Shown piece after piece: positions 35,288-47,700 of a stretch of DNA of 64,000 bases (the first letter of the stretch is position 1; every line of letters starts with the position of its first letter). The stretch spans positions 29,416,001 through 29,480,000 of the forward strand of contig NW_024464918.1 of assembly GCF_017591425.1 (NCBI RefSeq), in the 5' to 3' direction. Made by a program: the position numbers and the translations under genes. The DNA is from Ochotona curzoniae (lineage: Eukaryota; Chordata; Mammalia; Lagomorpha; Ochotonidae). The notes under the pieces are model-generated. The model ran no database searches. It was given only the letters and a program-made list of their open reading frames with translations, and was not told the DNA's origin.

Positions 35288-36296
35288 GGTTTTCTATTCT
35301 ACTTGCCAATCCCTTAAACTTGTATGATTCAGGTCAATGTTCTGTCAAATTCCACACTCTACACAGCACTCTGCACAGCACTCTGCACTCTCGCATTTGC
35401 ACATGTCATCTGTGCTGATGTTGGCTTCTTTTTTCCTTGGCAATTAACTACTCTTCCCTGTAGGGAAGACAAGCCCTGTTCTTAGGTGTGGACCTTTTTC
35501 ATTTCCTGCCTCTGTATCAACAAACAAGGAATAAGTACACTTTATAATAGTCTGATTGCACTAATAGCTCCGCTTAAAGGACTCCCTTTTCCACATCTCT
35601 TCTTTGCAATTCTGTGTTGCTCTCCTGTTGTAACCCTGGGCTTGGTCATGTAGCTTCTTTTTGTGAAGGCTTAAAAAATGCTGTGTTTCCACTTTTTACT
35701 TGGAACCCTATCAGCATCTTGAAAAAAGAACAACAACAATAACAAAAAAAAAAAAACACCCAAGCTCTCCTGCTCAAGGGTGACAGCTCCCCGGACACAG
35801 CTGAGCTGTCCTAGTGAGATTATCGGCTAGTCCAGACAGCTGCCAGCCAGTCTGTCACAAGACTGCAGTACATGAACAAGCCCCGAAACCAGGCTGGCCC
35901 AAGCTGGCCTGGTGGAACTGTCTGGCTAACCGGCAGGCTCGCAAGGAGTCATAAGCGGTAATAGTTTTCAGACACTCGGTTTGTTATGTAATCAGGCTAA
36001 CATAAGCTCTCACCCTCATCTTCCCACTCTCGGGGGAAGAAGGATTCCTCTCCTTTAAAAGGCAAATCCCTCCACTCACCCTTTATTCCATTCCTGCACT
36101 TCACCCTCACCCCTCGGATGATCTCTCTATCTCTGCTCTCTTTTGACCTCTTTCCTTCAAAAATAAACATGTTCAAATCGTCCTCCTTTAAAATAAAACA
36201 AGCACACAGAGAAAAATAAACCTGTGTCTTCGCCAAGTTATTGACCTATTCTGTCACTCTCTTCGTTTTTATTTCTTGAAAGGATTGTCCGCATTG
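35288..36296. other. Unassigned intergenic, possible LTR at 35,775-36,190
   Basis: A short 12-bp tandem (ACAGCACTCTGC) lies near 35360-35390. From about 35775 there is a non-SINE stretch with CTCCTTTAAAAGGC (TATA-like) and AAAAATAAACATG (AATAAA). It could be part of an old LTR, but no TG/CA ends or TSD were established. Confidence 0.4.
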
Positions 36297-36725
36297 GGGT
36301 ATTAGGGTTCTCCAGGGAGAGAGAACCAACAAGATGTATATGTATATATAGACAGATGTATACAAAGAGGCAGAGAGATTTATTTTCAGGAATTTGTTTA
36401 CACTCTTGTGGGAGGTTAGCAAGGCCATAATCTCAGGCTGAAGATGGGTAGGCTAGCGACTGGGGGAAGATTTGAACAATGCAGTCCAAATTCATTCAGC
36501 TGGAGGAATTCCTTCTTGCTCACAAATCAGCCATTGTTCTAATATGCCCTTCGGTTAATTAGATGAAGCCCACCCACACTGTGCAGGGCAATCTGCTTCA
36601 CTTGAAACTCAGACTTCATGGTCAACCTCATCCAAAACCCATCTTTTAAAACCATCCACGATTCAATCGGACTAAATGTCCAGATACCATGGCCTGACAA
36701 AGTGGACACATAAAACTCAATCATA
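36297..36725. repeat. Ancient eutherian repeat, family not named
   Basis: Starts TTAGGGTTCTCCAGGGAGAG, AGAACCAACAAGATGTATATG, a GTATATA stretch, GCAGAGAGATTTATTTTCAG. It ends GACAAAGTGGACACATAAAAC then TCAATCATAA. This head and tail are a well-known mammalian repeat signature, but I cannot recall its name with certainty. Confidence 0.65.
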
Positions 36726-37461
36726 ATTTCCTGCTGTCATTTTTGGTGTTCATTAATCACTCACCCTTTTCATTTTCCTCTTATTCATCCACTCAAGGCA
36801 TCTGATGCTGCAGATGCCATTCTCTTTTCCCATTTGCTCTCTCTTTGATCTGAGTTGGGATTAATTTTTCAGATACTTCAAGTCCACTGAATTTAACAGA
36901 AAAATAGATGATTCAGTGTCTTGGGAAAGATGAAACAGAAAGGCAAGGACCACGAGGAGCTGGGAAAAGCAGCAGGTGGAAGGTTCTCACAGCGCTGACT
37001 AAAGAGGGAGAGGTGTCCCAACAGCCTCGGCTGACCTCTGACCACCTACGGGGTTGGAGGAGGAGGGGCTGGGGCCGGTCCAGCCCCTGTCCCGGGGACC
37101 AGCCCAGCGTGGAGGGATGAGAGAAGTGCTTGCCAGCTCCTCAGATACGCTGGCAACCTAAGGTACCCAGGCTTCCGTGGCTGTTTCCTTCCATGGGCTC
37201 ATGAGCTCCTTGGAGGGAAGTGGACTGAAGTGTGTGCACTTTGTTGATTGTGCCCTCAGAGGGAGGGAAGGAGACAGCATTTCTGCTTCCCTTTCCACTG
37301 CGTGGATGGAGTGGAGCCTGGATGCTGAGCCGCTCTTAACCTCAGGAAGTGATTACCTCTGGAGGGGTGGAGGAGAGAGGGTGCAGTAACAGCAGGGAGC
37401 CAACACACCCTGGCCTTCCATGAGAGGTGATAAGACTAGTACATTTGCCCAGCTACATTAA
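36726..37461. other. Unassigned SNX2-upstream DNA
   Basis: Moderately GC-rich from 36940 to 37400 and free of recognised repeats. It could hold distal promoter elements; no motif cluster was seen. Confidence 0.45.
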
Positions 37462-37745
37462 AAATATATATATATTTATTTATTTATTTTTATTGGAAAG
37501 GCAGATATACAGAGAGAAGAAGAATCTGCTGGTTCACTCCCCAAGCGACTGCAGCAGCCGGAGCTGAGTCAATCTGAAGCCAGGAACAAGGAGCCTCTTC
37601 CAAGTCTCCCGTGTGGGTGCAGGGCCCTAAGGCTTTGGGCCGTTCTCTACTGATTTGGAAGCTACAAGCAGGTAGCTGAATGGGAAGTGGACCAGCTGGG
37701 ACACGAACCATTGCCCATATGGGTTGGTTCTCTACTTGAGCTAGT
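37462..37745 (-). mobile_element. C-SINE upstream of SNX2
   Basis: Antisense, after an ATATATATATTTATTTATTTA run: TTATTGGAAAGGCAGATATAC, GGTTCACTCCCCAAGCG, GGTAGCTGAATGGGAAGTGG. It is the last SINE before the promoter, about 670 bp from the first GC box. Confidence 0.92.
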
Positions 37746-38379
37746 TTAGAGGTGCACTTCAGCACAGGAATAGGGACTGTGCATGGCCAGAGCAGGAGAC
37801 GGGGTGCAGTGAGTGAGGAGTGACCCCGTGTCTTAGTGGAGGACGCATAGAGAAGTCACCTCCAGCACGTCACCTCCCTGACCTGGGCCAGTCCAGGTTG
37901 TTCTCAAGTGGCACGGACGGATGAGGAGCGCGCTGCCTCGGGGCTCCTGTTGTTCCAACTGTTCTACCATGAAGAAAATGTTGTGTGACTCCTGCTGAAA
38001 ATGGAGTCAAGTATAAGCTGCAAATTACCCAGAGTCCTTTCTGTTCCCCTCCCAGGTGGCACTCCAGAGAAGCTGTGGGCCACATCAGGCTGTTCAGCCT
38101 TAACTAAAATTAAATAAAATTTAAACATCAGTTCCTCATGCTAAGTGTATTTCAAGTGCTCGGAGGTCACGTGGCCAGTGGCTTTGGCATTGGGCGGCAC
38201 ATTCCCATCATTCCAGAGTTCTTTTAAACTCGTCCAGTGAGTCTACTCATCTCCCAGTCTGTGCTCGTCCACTGGATAAAGCAGATTTTAAAGCCGCTAA
38301 TGACAACAGAATCATTCAGCCTATTGCAGCTAAGGGCGTGATTTGGGAATCAAAGTCTAGGATTCTTCCACTTGGGTAA
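37746..38379. other. SNX2 5' proximal flank
   Basis: Single-copy-looking DNA with no recognised repeat between the last SINE and the CpG island. Confidence 0.5.
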
Positions 38380-38410
38380 CCCAGACCTGTGTAGGAGGAC
38401 TGGCAGCCTA

Positions 38411-38580
38411 GGGGCGGGGCCTAGAGCCGGGCAAGGGCCGATCCCGAAGGCCGGGGAGGGGCCTAGGGTGGTGGGGCGGGGCCTGCCGCGGAGGGGCGGG
38501 GCCAACCGCTGCCGGGAGGGAGCCCGTCACTGGGGCCGGGGCGGGGCTGAGCGCGGGGGGCGGGGCCTCGGGGCGGGGCC
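38411..38580 (+). promoter_or_regulatory. Cluster of six GC boxes (Sp1/KLF type)
   Basis: GGGGCGGGGCC or GGGGCGGGGCT occurs six times on the + strand, at 38411, 38473, 38493, 38538, 38557 and 38570. All are in the same orientation, 87-256 bp upstream of the SNX2 ATG. These match the Sp1/KLF consensus closely. The last four boxes fall within 90 bp. Confidence 0.85.
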
Positions 38581-38614
38581 ACCAGGCCCGGCGCGCCCGC
38601 CCGGCCGTGCGTGC

Positions 38615-38622
38615 TCACGTGA
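38615..38622. promoter_or_regulatory. Palindromic E-box TCACGTGA
   Basis: The perfect palindrome TCACGTGA lies 45-52 bp upstream of the SNX2 ATG, just after the GC boxes. It contains CACGTG with flanks close to the CLEAR element (GTCACGTGAC) used by TFEB/TFE3/MITF, and also fits USF1/2. It may lie in the 5' UTR or core promoter. Binding is an inference. Confidence 0.6.
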
Positions 38623-38666
38623 TAGATCCGCGAGCCCCGTGCGCGCAGTCGTCTGGGCGAGCGAAG

Positions 38667-38774
38667 ATGGCGGCCGAGAGGGAACCTCCTCCGCTGGGGG
38701 ACGGGAAGCCCACCGACTTTGAGGAGCTGGAGGACGGGGAGGACCTGTTCACCAGCACCGTCTCCACTCTGGAG
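38667..38774 (+). CDS. SNX2: SNX2 exon 1 coding part (residues 1-36)
   Basis: The start codon sits in a strong Kozak context (A at -3, G at +4) and begins [13 protein letters not shown]. The exon ends in phase 0 after Leu-Glu, followed by the donor GTGAGA. The acidic run E-D-G-E-D before Leu-Phe (residues 22-28) is the first aDLF-type motif, known in SNX1/SNX2 to bind the SNX27 FERM domain. The frame stays open for 20 codons upstream but has no in-frame ATG there, only GTG codons, so this ATG is the natural start. Confidence 0.97.
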
Positions 38775-41700
38775 GTGAGACCCTGTGGCCGTGGGTGCCG
38801 TGCTCGCCGCTGCCGCGCGTCTGCTCTGCAGGGTGCCTCTCCCCTGCCCGGACGTGTCTCCTCCCCACCCCCTGGGTTGGCGAGGACCGGGTCGGGGTGA
38901 CACCTGTGACGCGGGCTGTCAGTGGCCGGGCCCTCGCGCTGCCCGCTGGCCGCCTCCCGCAGGCCGGCACAGGGCTTGCCCTGAGTCCCCCGGGGCTGGC
39001 CTGTCCCCTTGCCGGGGGAGGGTGTGCCCGACGGGGGCGCGCGTGAGGGGGTGTGGGCTGCTCGGTGCAGAGCCCGGCGAGGGGGCTTCTCGGGGGTGGG
39101 TGCTGTGCGCCCCCGCGGCCCCTGCTCGTCTGCCCCGGACTCTGCAAGGAGCCATGGCGTCAAGATAAAGTTGACGGCAGGAAACTGCTTTTTCTTTTTC
39201 TTTCTTTCTTTTTTTTTAAAACTCAACAGGGAAGAAATAGAAACAGATCCGCACTGCTTTTTCCTCTTTTCTCGCATGGTCAGCGATCTCTGAAGCTGAG
39301 TGTTCCTGTTTTTGTCAGAGGAAGCACCCTCCCTGTGCTTGACCGTGTTGGGCCCGCCCCTGGTCCCTTGGCCCTGGGCTTGGTGAGCGCCCACTCCTCA
39401 GAGCTTCATATTAGGGGCGTGTGTGGCCCCCTCCTGCCTTCTGCAGTATTTGGGATGTCTTCTTGGCTTGCTCGGTCCTGCACCAGATCCATTGGAGATT
39501 ACTGTAACACTCCCACGATTTGAAGTTTAGTTACCTGAAACTAGGGATTTCCAAGGAGTTTACAGCCATGACTGCATTCTGCTCGTTGTTTTGTGGGTGT
39601 CCCAGCCAGACCCCGTCTCCCTCAGATGTTTGCTTTCCTGGGCCAGCGGGTAGGTAGATGCCTCAGGCAGCTTGGTGTTCACTGCAGAATCCTGAGCATT
39701 TATTTGCTCAGCGTTTGCTGGGTCAGTTGTCAGAATCGGCGTCTGCTAAGAATTAGGAAAAGCTGTTTTGCAGCATGTGGTTTTGGGTAGCTTTACCCAG
39801 CGTGTAGGACTACAGCTGCCTTAGCACGTGTCACCAGGTTAGTGTCTGCACCATTCCAAGACCTCTGTTCCCTTTGGAATGCAAAGGCTTTCCAGCAAGA
39901 ACAAACTTGATTTAACTGGTATGACCTAGTATCGTACTGGACCCTAGTGGAGAGGAGCATCCATCAGCTTGTTCACATCCCAGTGACCTCCAACATGTGG
40001 GGCCAGGTCAGCCCAAGGTCTGCTTCCAGGTCTCCCTCAGGGCTGTCGTGAACACTCGTCCCTCCATGTGCTGCCTTCCCAGGTTCCTTAGCAGAAAGCT
40101 GAGCTGAAGCACAGCCATCCCAAGATCCCAAGTGGTGGCTCAGCCTGCTGTGCCCCAGTGCCCTCTCCTGTGCTATTTATTTTTTAAAATTAGCTTTAAT
40201 TGGAAAGGCAGATTTCCAGGGAAGGAGAGACAGAAAAGGATCTTCCATCTGCTGGTTCACTTCCCAGATGGCCACAAAGGCCGGAGTTGAGCCGGTCTGA
40301 AGCCAGGAGCTTCTTTCTGATATCCCATACAGGCACAAGGTCCCAAGGCTTTGTAGGCCGTCCTCAACTGCTTTCCCAGGCCACAAGCAGGGAGCTGGAT
40401 GGGAAGTGGAGCAGCTGGAACACGAATTTGCACCCTTATGGGATGCTAGTGTGTGAAAGGGGAGGATTAGTCAATTGAGCCATGGTGCCAGACCCCCCAC
40501 CCTCCCAAGATTGTTAATTTTAAGAGGATGATACATGGCTGTGAGATAATGTAAATTCAAGTTTTTGTTCCTTTTTAAACTGTTTGGGAAAGTATGTTAG
40601 CAGTGTGTGGGTGTATGTGTGTGTGTGTATATATTTCTGGTGTATCAAGTAATTTAAAAGGAATGCTCTTTCAGTACTTTTAAAAAATTTGTCAACTTTG
40701 AATCTGTTTTGTTTATTATCTTGAAAGGCAAATCTTCCATGTGCTCGTTTCCTGCTCACAGTGCCTGCAACAGCCACGTCTAGGGCAAGGCAAAACCAGG
40801 AGCCCAGAATTCAGTCCCCATCTCCATGTGGCAGGCAGGGATCCAGGGGCTTGATCCACCTGCTGCCTGGGATTGGAGCAGTGCCGAGACCCACGCCCGG
40901 GCGCTCTGATGAGGGAGCTGGGCCTCGGAGCAGCACGAATGCCCACGCCAACCGTGCTCTCAGTGTTGCTTCTTGAACCTCAGGGGGCAGAAGAATCCGC
41001 AGAATTCCCGTCCGGCTCCTCACCGGAGTCTGCATGCTGCTAGAGTTCGCTGGGTTAGGGCTCTCAAGCTTTGAGAGCGAGTGACAGCAATCTTGAGCAG
41101 CACTGGCATACAGCTCAAAGAAATCTCATGTTTAACAAACTTTCCTTATGACATTACTCCTGGTCCAAAGGTGACACCCGAAGTGATACTGATCGGATCA
41201 CCTGTCTTGAATAGGTATTAAGGAAATATGTAATACTTGTACTTTAAGTTAAAAGTAGTACATTGAGGGGCTGACACAGTGGCTTAACAAGTTAATCCTC
41301 CACCTGCTAGTGCCAGCATCCGTTATGGACACTGGTTCATGTCTCGGCTGCTCCACCTCCTACCCAGCCATTTGGGAAGTGAACCATTGGATGGAAGACC
41401 TCTTTCCCTGTAAAATCTACCTCTCAAATAGAAATAAATCAAAATCTCTTTAAAAAATGACACATAAAGAGCTATGTTTTAATTAAAGAAAATTAAGCTC
41501 TTAATATTAATCATAGAGAAATTTTTTCATTTGGGAGGGGAAGAAGGTCAGTGGAAACCCATACAAGTTAAAGTCAAATTATAAACGGCTTCAGTTGTTT
41601 GCTTTACAGTGGCTACACGTTAGGTCTGTGTGCTTGTGTGTATTGTATATAAATGTTTAAATCAATATTAAGCTTTTCATATTAAAAGTTTTCAGATTAG

Positions 41701-44700
41701 CTATTCTGCACATTAAGCAGTTAATGACATCCTTGCTGTGTGTTTCTGTTGAACTGTGGGATGGAGTGTGAAGGGGCTGAGGTGGGGCAGGGAGGAGAAT
41801 GAGAAGAGAAGCTGGGACAACTTGCTCTTTTGGCGCTCAAGAGGCAAGACTTCCATCTCCTTCACCCTCTTGAAATTGTGTACAAATGCTGCGTTTTCTT
41901 ATAATGATAAAACTCCAAGCTTGAAAGTTTTCAGCCACTAAGCACCTTTTTTTGGAGGTGGAGATGGCAACTTTAAAAAGAAGACACAGAACATATTCCC
42001 ATCCTGTCTTCATTTCTTCATTGTTGTGTCTGAGGATCATCAGGATACCAGGTTACGAACATTCACCCTTGTGTTTTTGTCTAAGAGTCTGGTAATTTAA
42101 CCCTTTTATTAAGATCTAATTTTATTATTATTATTATTTATTTATTTGAAAGGCAGCATTACAGAGAAGGCGATTTACTGATACCTTCTGTGAGTTGGTT
42201 CATATCCCCTGTGACTGCAGTGGCCATTGCGGCCAGTCTAAAGCCAGGAGCCAGCAGCTTCTTCTAGGACTCATGTGGCTGGCAGGGCCATATTCCACTG
42301 CTTTTCCCATTCTGTTAGAAAGCTGAATCAGAAGTAAGCAGCCTGCGGAACTTGAACTTGGCATCCATATGGGATGTCGCTGTTGCAGGCAGTAGCTGTA
42401 CCTGCTGTGCCACAATGCCAGCCCCAGAGTTCTGATCCACTTAGTTTTTGTATGTGGCATTAATTAAGAATCTAGCATTGATCTTTGGTGTGTGGCCGTT
42501 CTGTTATAGTACCATTTGCTGAACAGACTTGAAAATCAGACGACCATGTGTGCGTGATTGCTCTTGGCTCTTGACAAAACTCCAGCCTCAGAGTCACCTT
42601 AGGTACAGCGGAGGGCCACAGTCTGCCCAGCGTTTCCATATGGTAGTGTTTATGAAATGGTTTATAGACTATTTCACCTAGAATGTCACAGGTCCTAGCA
42701 GTACTTTCCCAAGGCTGCTATTTGACATAGTAATCAAGATGCCCGTGGGAACATCTTCCCGTGTTGGTTTTGAGACCTGCTTTGCTTCTGACTTGGTGTT
42801 CCTGCAGTGCATGTTCTGAAATGAGTACTTAGGTCCAGGCCCCGCACAGTGGCTCAGTTAGCTCATCCACTCCCCGCTTCCTCCTTCAAGAGCCGCAATC
42901 CCATTTGGGTAACGGTTTGTGTTCTGACCATTCCACAGTCCATCCAACCCCCTGCTTATGGCTTTGAAAAGTAGTGGGGGATGGCTCAAAGCCTTGGGAC
43001 CCTACACCCTTATAGAAGACCCAGAAGAGGCTCCAGGCTCCTGGCTCCTGCACTGGCTGCTGTGGCCAGTTGGGGAGTGAACAAGAGTGGATGGAAGATC
43101 TTTTTATCTTTCCTCCTCTCTGTATATCTGTCACTCCAATAAGAAATAAACTGTTTTATTTTTTTAAAGTGCTTACATCCTAGATGAGGATTTGGGCTCC
43201 TAGCTTCCATCTGGTCCAACTTGACTATTTCAACTAAATGGAAATAAACCATGGTCAGGAAAACTCTCACCTCTTTCTTTCTCTGTTCCTCTTTCCCCCA
43301 TCTTTCTTCTTATGTGTCTTTGCCCTTCAGATAAAGAGTTTTGTTGTTGTTGGTATTTTTAAGATTTATTTTATCTTTATTGGAAAGGCAGATATACAGA
43401 GAGGAAGAGAGACAGAGAGGAAGATCTTCCGTCTGATGGTTCACTCCCCAAGCAGCCGCAATGGCCAGAGCTGCACTGATCCAGAGCCAGGAACCAGGAG
43501 CCTCTTCCAGGTCTCCCACACAGCTGCAGGGTCCCAAGGCTCTAGGCTGTCCTCCACTGCTTTCCCAGGCCACAAGCAGGGAGCTGGATGGGAAGTGGAG
43601 CCACCGGTATTAGAACCGGTGTGTCCAAGGCTAGGGCCCTAACTGCTACGCTATCATGCCAGGCCCCAGATAAATAGTTTTTAAAAATAAATGTATTTCT
43701 TTCCCATCACTTCACCCTAGGCTGTAGTGTTCATGCAAGACAGCAAATTTAGTTGGATGCATCAAATTCTTGACTGTTTGCTCTCTGCCCGGCAGTTTAC
43801 ATGATTTTGGGTATGCAGGAATCAATAAATATTGCAAGTCTTTGAGGATGGGAAGTCTCCAGTAGAAGGGAAAAAAGTGCTGTATAGTAAACTGCTACAG
43901 AGATTGTATGATCTGAAAATTCAAAAACAGGTGGTTCCGATTCCTGACAGAGTGGATCAGCAGTAACTGTTGTCAGTGCCTGGGAAAGCCCAGTGCGGAA
44001 GTGATGTGTAGGCCGGCCTCGAAGGGTGGGGTGAAATCGCACAGCGAGCGGTGGCAGGGGTCACTGATTGCTTAGTCCACAGTCTAGGGAGCCCTCCAGG
44101 ACTGATTCTGAGGCTCTGAGGAGCAGGTGCTGTGGGTCTGTCTCAGGAACCTAGCCAGGGTGCAGTCAATAAGGCAGCGGCCTGGGTAGAAGCTAGCCCC
44201 CTGAATGTGTGTGAAATACTACTGAATGCTACCAAGTGGGAGGCTGTCTTAACAGTTTAAGGTTAATGCCCTCCAGAAAGAAAAGTCTAAATGATAAAAG
44301 AGAATTTGTTGCAATAATATTAAAGATAACATCTGTAAGATTTCTTCTCTTTGGGTAATTCTTTAAAATTTATTTGCAATTTATAGGAGCGAGGTACTTC
44401 CGCTTGCTAATTCACTCCCTAAAAATGCCTGCAACAGCCAGGGTGGGGCCAGGCTGAAGCCAGGAGCCCAGCACGTCCTTTGGGTCTCTCACATGCACAG
44501 CAGGACCCAAGGACTTGGGCCTCCACCTATTGCTGCTTGCTAGTGTGCACCTGAGCAGGAAGCCGACTCTGAAGCAGAGGAGGCCCTGCAGTGTGGGCTG
44601 CCAGCCACCGCTTGCGCTGCTGTGGGCAAACCTCTTGATTCTTCTTGTTTTTTTTTTTGTTTGTTTGTTTTTTTTTAAGATATTTGAATTGTGGAGTGAA

Positions 44701-47700
44701 CAGAAAGAAAAGGAGAGGGAGAGAGAGACTCTTTTTTTTTTTTTTAATAAAGATTTATTTATTTTTATTGCAAAGTCAGATATGCAGAGAGGAGGAGGAA
44801 GATCTTGCATCCAGTGATTCACTCCCCGTAACGGCTGGAGCTGAGCCATTCTGAAGCCAGGAGCCAGGAACCTCCTCAAGGTCTCCCCTGCAGGTGCAGG
44901 GTCCCAAGGTTCTGGGCTGTCCTCAGCTGCTTTCCAAGGCCACAGGCAAGGAGCTGGATGGTAACGGGTGCCCATGTGGGATCCGGGCGCGTACAAGGCG
45001 AGGACTTTAGCCACTAGGCAACCTTGCTGGGCCTCATCCTCTGCTTTACTCTCCAAATGGCCTCAGCCGTCAGCAATGGACCATGCCAGAGCCAGGACTC
45101 TCTTGAGTGGGTTCAGAATAGCACTTGGACTGGCTGCTGCTGCTTTTCTGGGTGCATTAGCAGGGAGCTGGATGAGAAGCAGAGCAGTAAGGACTCAGTC
45201 AAACCAGTGTACATATAGGATGCCAGAGCTGCAGGTGGTGGCTTAGTGCACTGTGCCACAACTGGCCCCTCAAGTGCTTCTTGGAAGACATGTTTTATCT
45301 GGAGTTGTTGGAAGTGAAGGCATAAACATGCCGTATTAGCAAAGTTCTGGAGTGATTTTGTTGTATGAGTGATCTGTGAGACCCTAAGGTAGACGTCTTC
45401 AAAGGAGATTAATTGACATAGACTTAGTTCAAAGAGTATCTGAAACAAGTTGAATTGTTCCACCACCCCAGTGTACACATGATGTTCCTAAACTTTGGGT
45501 GGACCTCCTGACTTTAAATGTTCCAGTGGGGAATTTTTGTTGTGAATTGCTTCCAAGAGAAAAAATAGTTTGTAAGTATTAATAAAGGCAGTAAGCATAT
45601 TTTTGGAAGAGGCACAACCCTGATTGGTCACTCTCCCCTGAAACCATTATAGGAAGTGTTAGAATTACTTTTACAGGCTGTTAGAGATGTGTCACCTGTC
45701 AAGTTACCTAGCAGAAGAACACAGATTTCTCCCAAGGGCCGAGCGTGATGGCCTAGGAGAGAAATCCTTGCCTTGCCATCCCGGAATGCCCTATAGGGGA
45801 TGGCTCGTGTTGTAGCTGTTGCATTTCCCTTCTGAGGCAGCCACTTGGGGAATGCACCGGTGGACAGAACATCTTTCTGTTTCCTTCTCTCTGTGAATCT
45901 ACCTTTCTAATAAGAATAAATAAAATCTTTAAAAGAAACTTACTACAGGGCCCGTCGTAATACCTTAGTCGTTAAAGTCCTTACCTTGCGTGTGCCAGGA
46001 TCCCATATGGGGGCCAGTTCTAATCCCGGCAGCCCAGCTTCCCATCCAGCTCCCTGCTTGTGGCCTGGGAAAGCAGTGGAGGATGTCCCAAAGCCTTGGC
46101 ATCCTGCACCTGCGTGGAACCCCCGGAAGAGCTCCTGTCTCCTGGCTTCGGATTGGTGCAGCACTGGCCATTGCGGTCACTTGGGAAGTGAATCATCGGA
46201 TGAAAGATTTTCCTCTCTCTCCTCCTCTCTGTATATCCACCTTTCCAATAAAAATAAATCTTAAAAAAAAAAAAGAAGAAGAAGCTTACTAGAATTTTTT
46301 CTCAAAGTGTAAAACTTATTTTCATGATTTTATCAATTAGCAAACACATAATATTTGTTTTTAAAGGATTATTTGAGAGGGAGAGCCAGAGAGAGAGATT
46401 GCATTGTGGCTCATTCCCCAGATGGCCACAGTGGGCCACAGCTGTGTTGGGCAGAAGCCGGGAACCAAGTTTTTCCCAGATCTCCCACAGTGGCAGGGCA
46501 GAGGCACTTGGGCCGTCTTCTGCTGCTGGCCCAGCAAGTTAGCAGCCACGTGTGTGGGGAGCTGGCACAGTGGGGGCAGTGCCACATGTGTCCCTACATG
46601 ATACTTATCTCTTCGTGTATGTATTCATTCATCTCAGTGTTATCTTTTTTTGATAAATGTGTCCTTAATATAAATCCCTTGGTACGTAGGTTTTCCAGCC
46701 CATAGTTTGCCTTGTTCTATGAACAAGTGTGTGCTTCAGTTAAGGAAAGCTTTCCTTTCCTTTTTAACTGATAATAGTGTGTATATCTTATATGAAATCC
46801 TTTGGTAAGTTGTATTTTCTTCTGTTAAGTTATTTAGTTTTAGGTCTTATATCCAGACTTAAAATCATTTTAAGTAATTTTTGTATAAAATAGATTGTTC
46901 TGAGGGGATTGTATTTTGTATATGAATGAACAGTTGGTGTTTGCCCCATTTGTTGGAGGGCTGCCTCTTCTGCATTGGGCTGTCTTTGCATCTTTGTCGA
47001 TCTGAATGCTTGGCACAGCAGTTAAGGCACCAGTTGGGACAGCTGCCTGCCGTGTGCGAGTGCCAGGCCAGTGCCAGCTGCCTTGCCTTGGTCCAGCTTC
47101 CTTCTCACTACATCCTGGGGGTGGGAGAAGATGCTCCTGTAGCTGGACCCCTCACGTCCACTTGGCAACCCTGGCGCAGTTCTGGTCTTTGGGCTTGCTT
47201 CTGACCTAGCCCTGGCCGCCTTGGCATTCCAGTCAGTGCATCTGAACTGTGTGTCTGTGTGTGTGTGCGTGTGTGTGTGTGTGTGTGTGTCCATGGTTAA
47301 AACAGATTGAAGTTTTTCTGTTCATAGATTTGTCAGAGGCTAAGCCAAATGAACATATGTTAATTGTGACAAATGCTATATCCTAAATCATTGTTAACGG
47401 TCATAGTTTTCTTTTGTTTATTGGTAAAGATAGATTATAATATTGATTTTTTCCCTCCCAACCATTGACTGGACCTTGTATTCCTGGAATACGCCCTGTG
47501 TGGTCATAACCACACTCCCCTTTCTGTCTGCTGGTACTCTGTGGAGGCTCTTGTGTCTGTCACGGGTCGTTATGAGAGCTTGTCTCTGGTTTGGGCATTA
47601 GATGTGCTGGCCTCAGTAAGTGAATTGGGCAGATTCCCTCCTCTCCTACATTCTGGAAGAAATTATACAAAATTACTCTTATGTGTTTGTAAAATGCTGG

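Larger units (their letters stand above)
38380..39170. promoter_or_regulatory. CpG island over SNX2 promoter and exon 1
   Basis: The base composition changes abruptly from AT-rich intergenic DNA to GC- and CpG-dense sequence around the SNX2 start codon, then falls off in a T-rich tract near 39185. No TATA box is seen. This is the usual promoter type of a broadly expressed housekeeping gene. The exact transcription start cannot be read from the sequence. Confidence 0.9.

Noticed and set aside
38607..38666. In-frame N-terminal extension of SNX2 upstream of the ATG
   Set aside because: The frame is open, but there is no ATG; the annotated ATG has a strong Kozak context and matches the known SNX2 N-terminus.
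38615..39394. 259-codon open frame on the minus strand over SNX2 exon 1
   Set aside because: High GC removes stop codons by chance and the frame is antisense to a real exon; no domain recognised.
38872..39394. Second (divergent) gene sharing the SNX2 CpG island
   Set aside because: No open frame with recognisable protein content or splice structure on the minus strand; only GC-driven open frames.
44412..45056. 214-codon minus-strand open frame
   Set aside because: Composed of two C-SINE translations joined through their tails; mobile-element noise.
45946..46279. tRNA-like A and B boxes taken as a tRNA gene
   Set aside because: These are the Pol III promoter of the tRNA-derived SINE; no cloverleaf with a proper anticodon arm is present.
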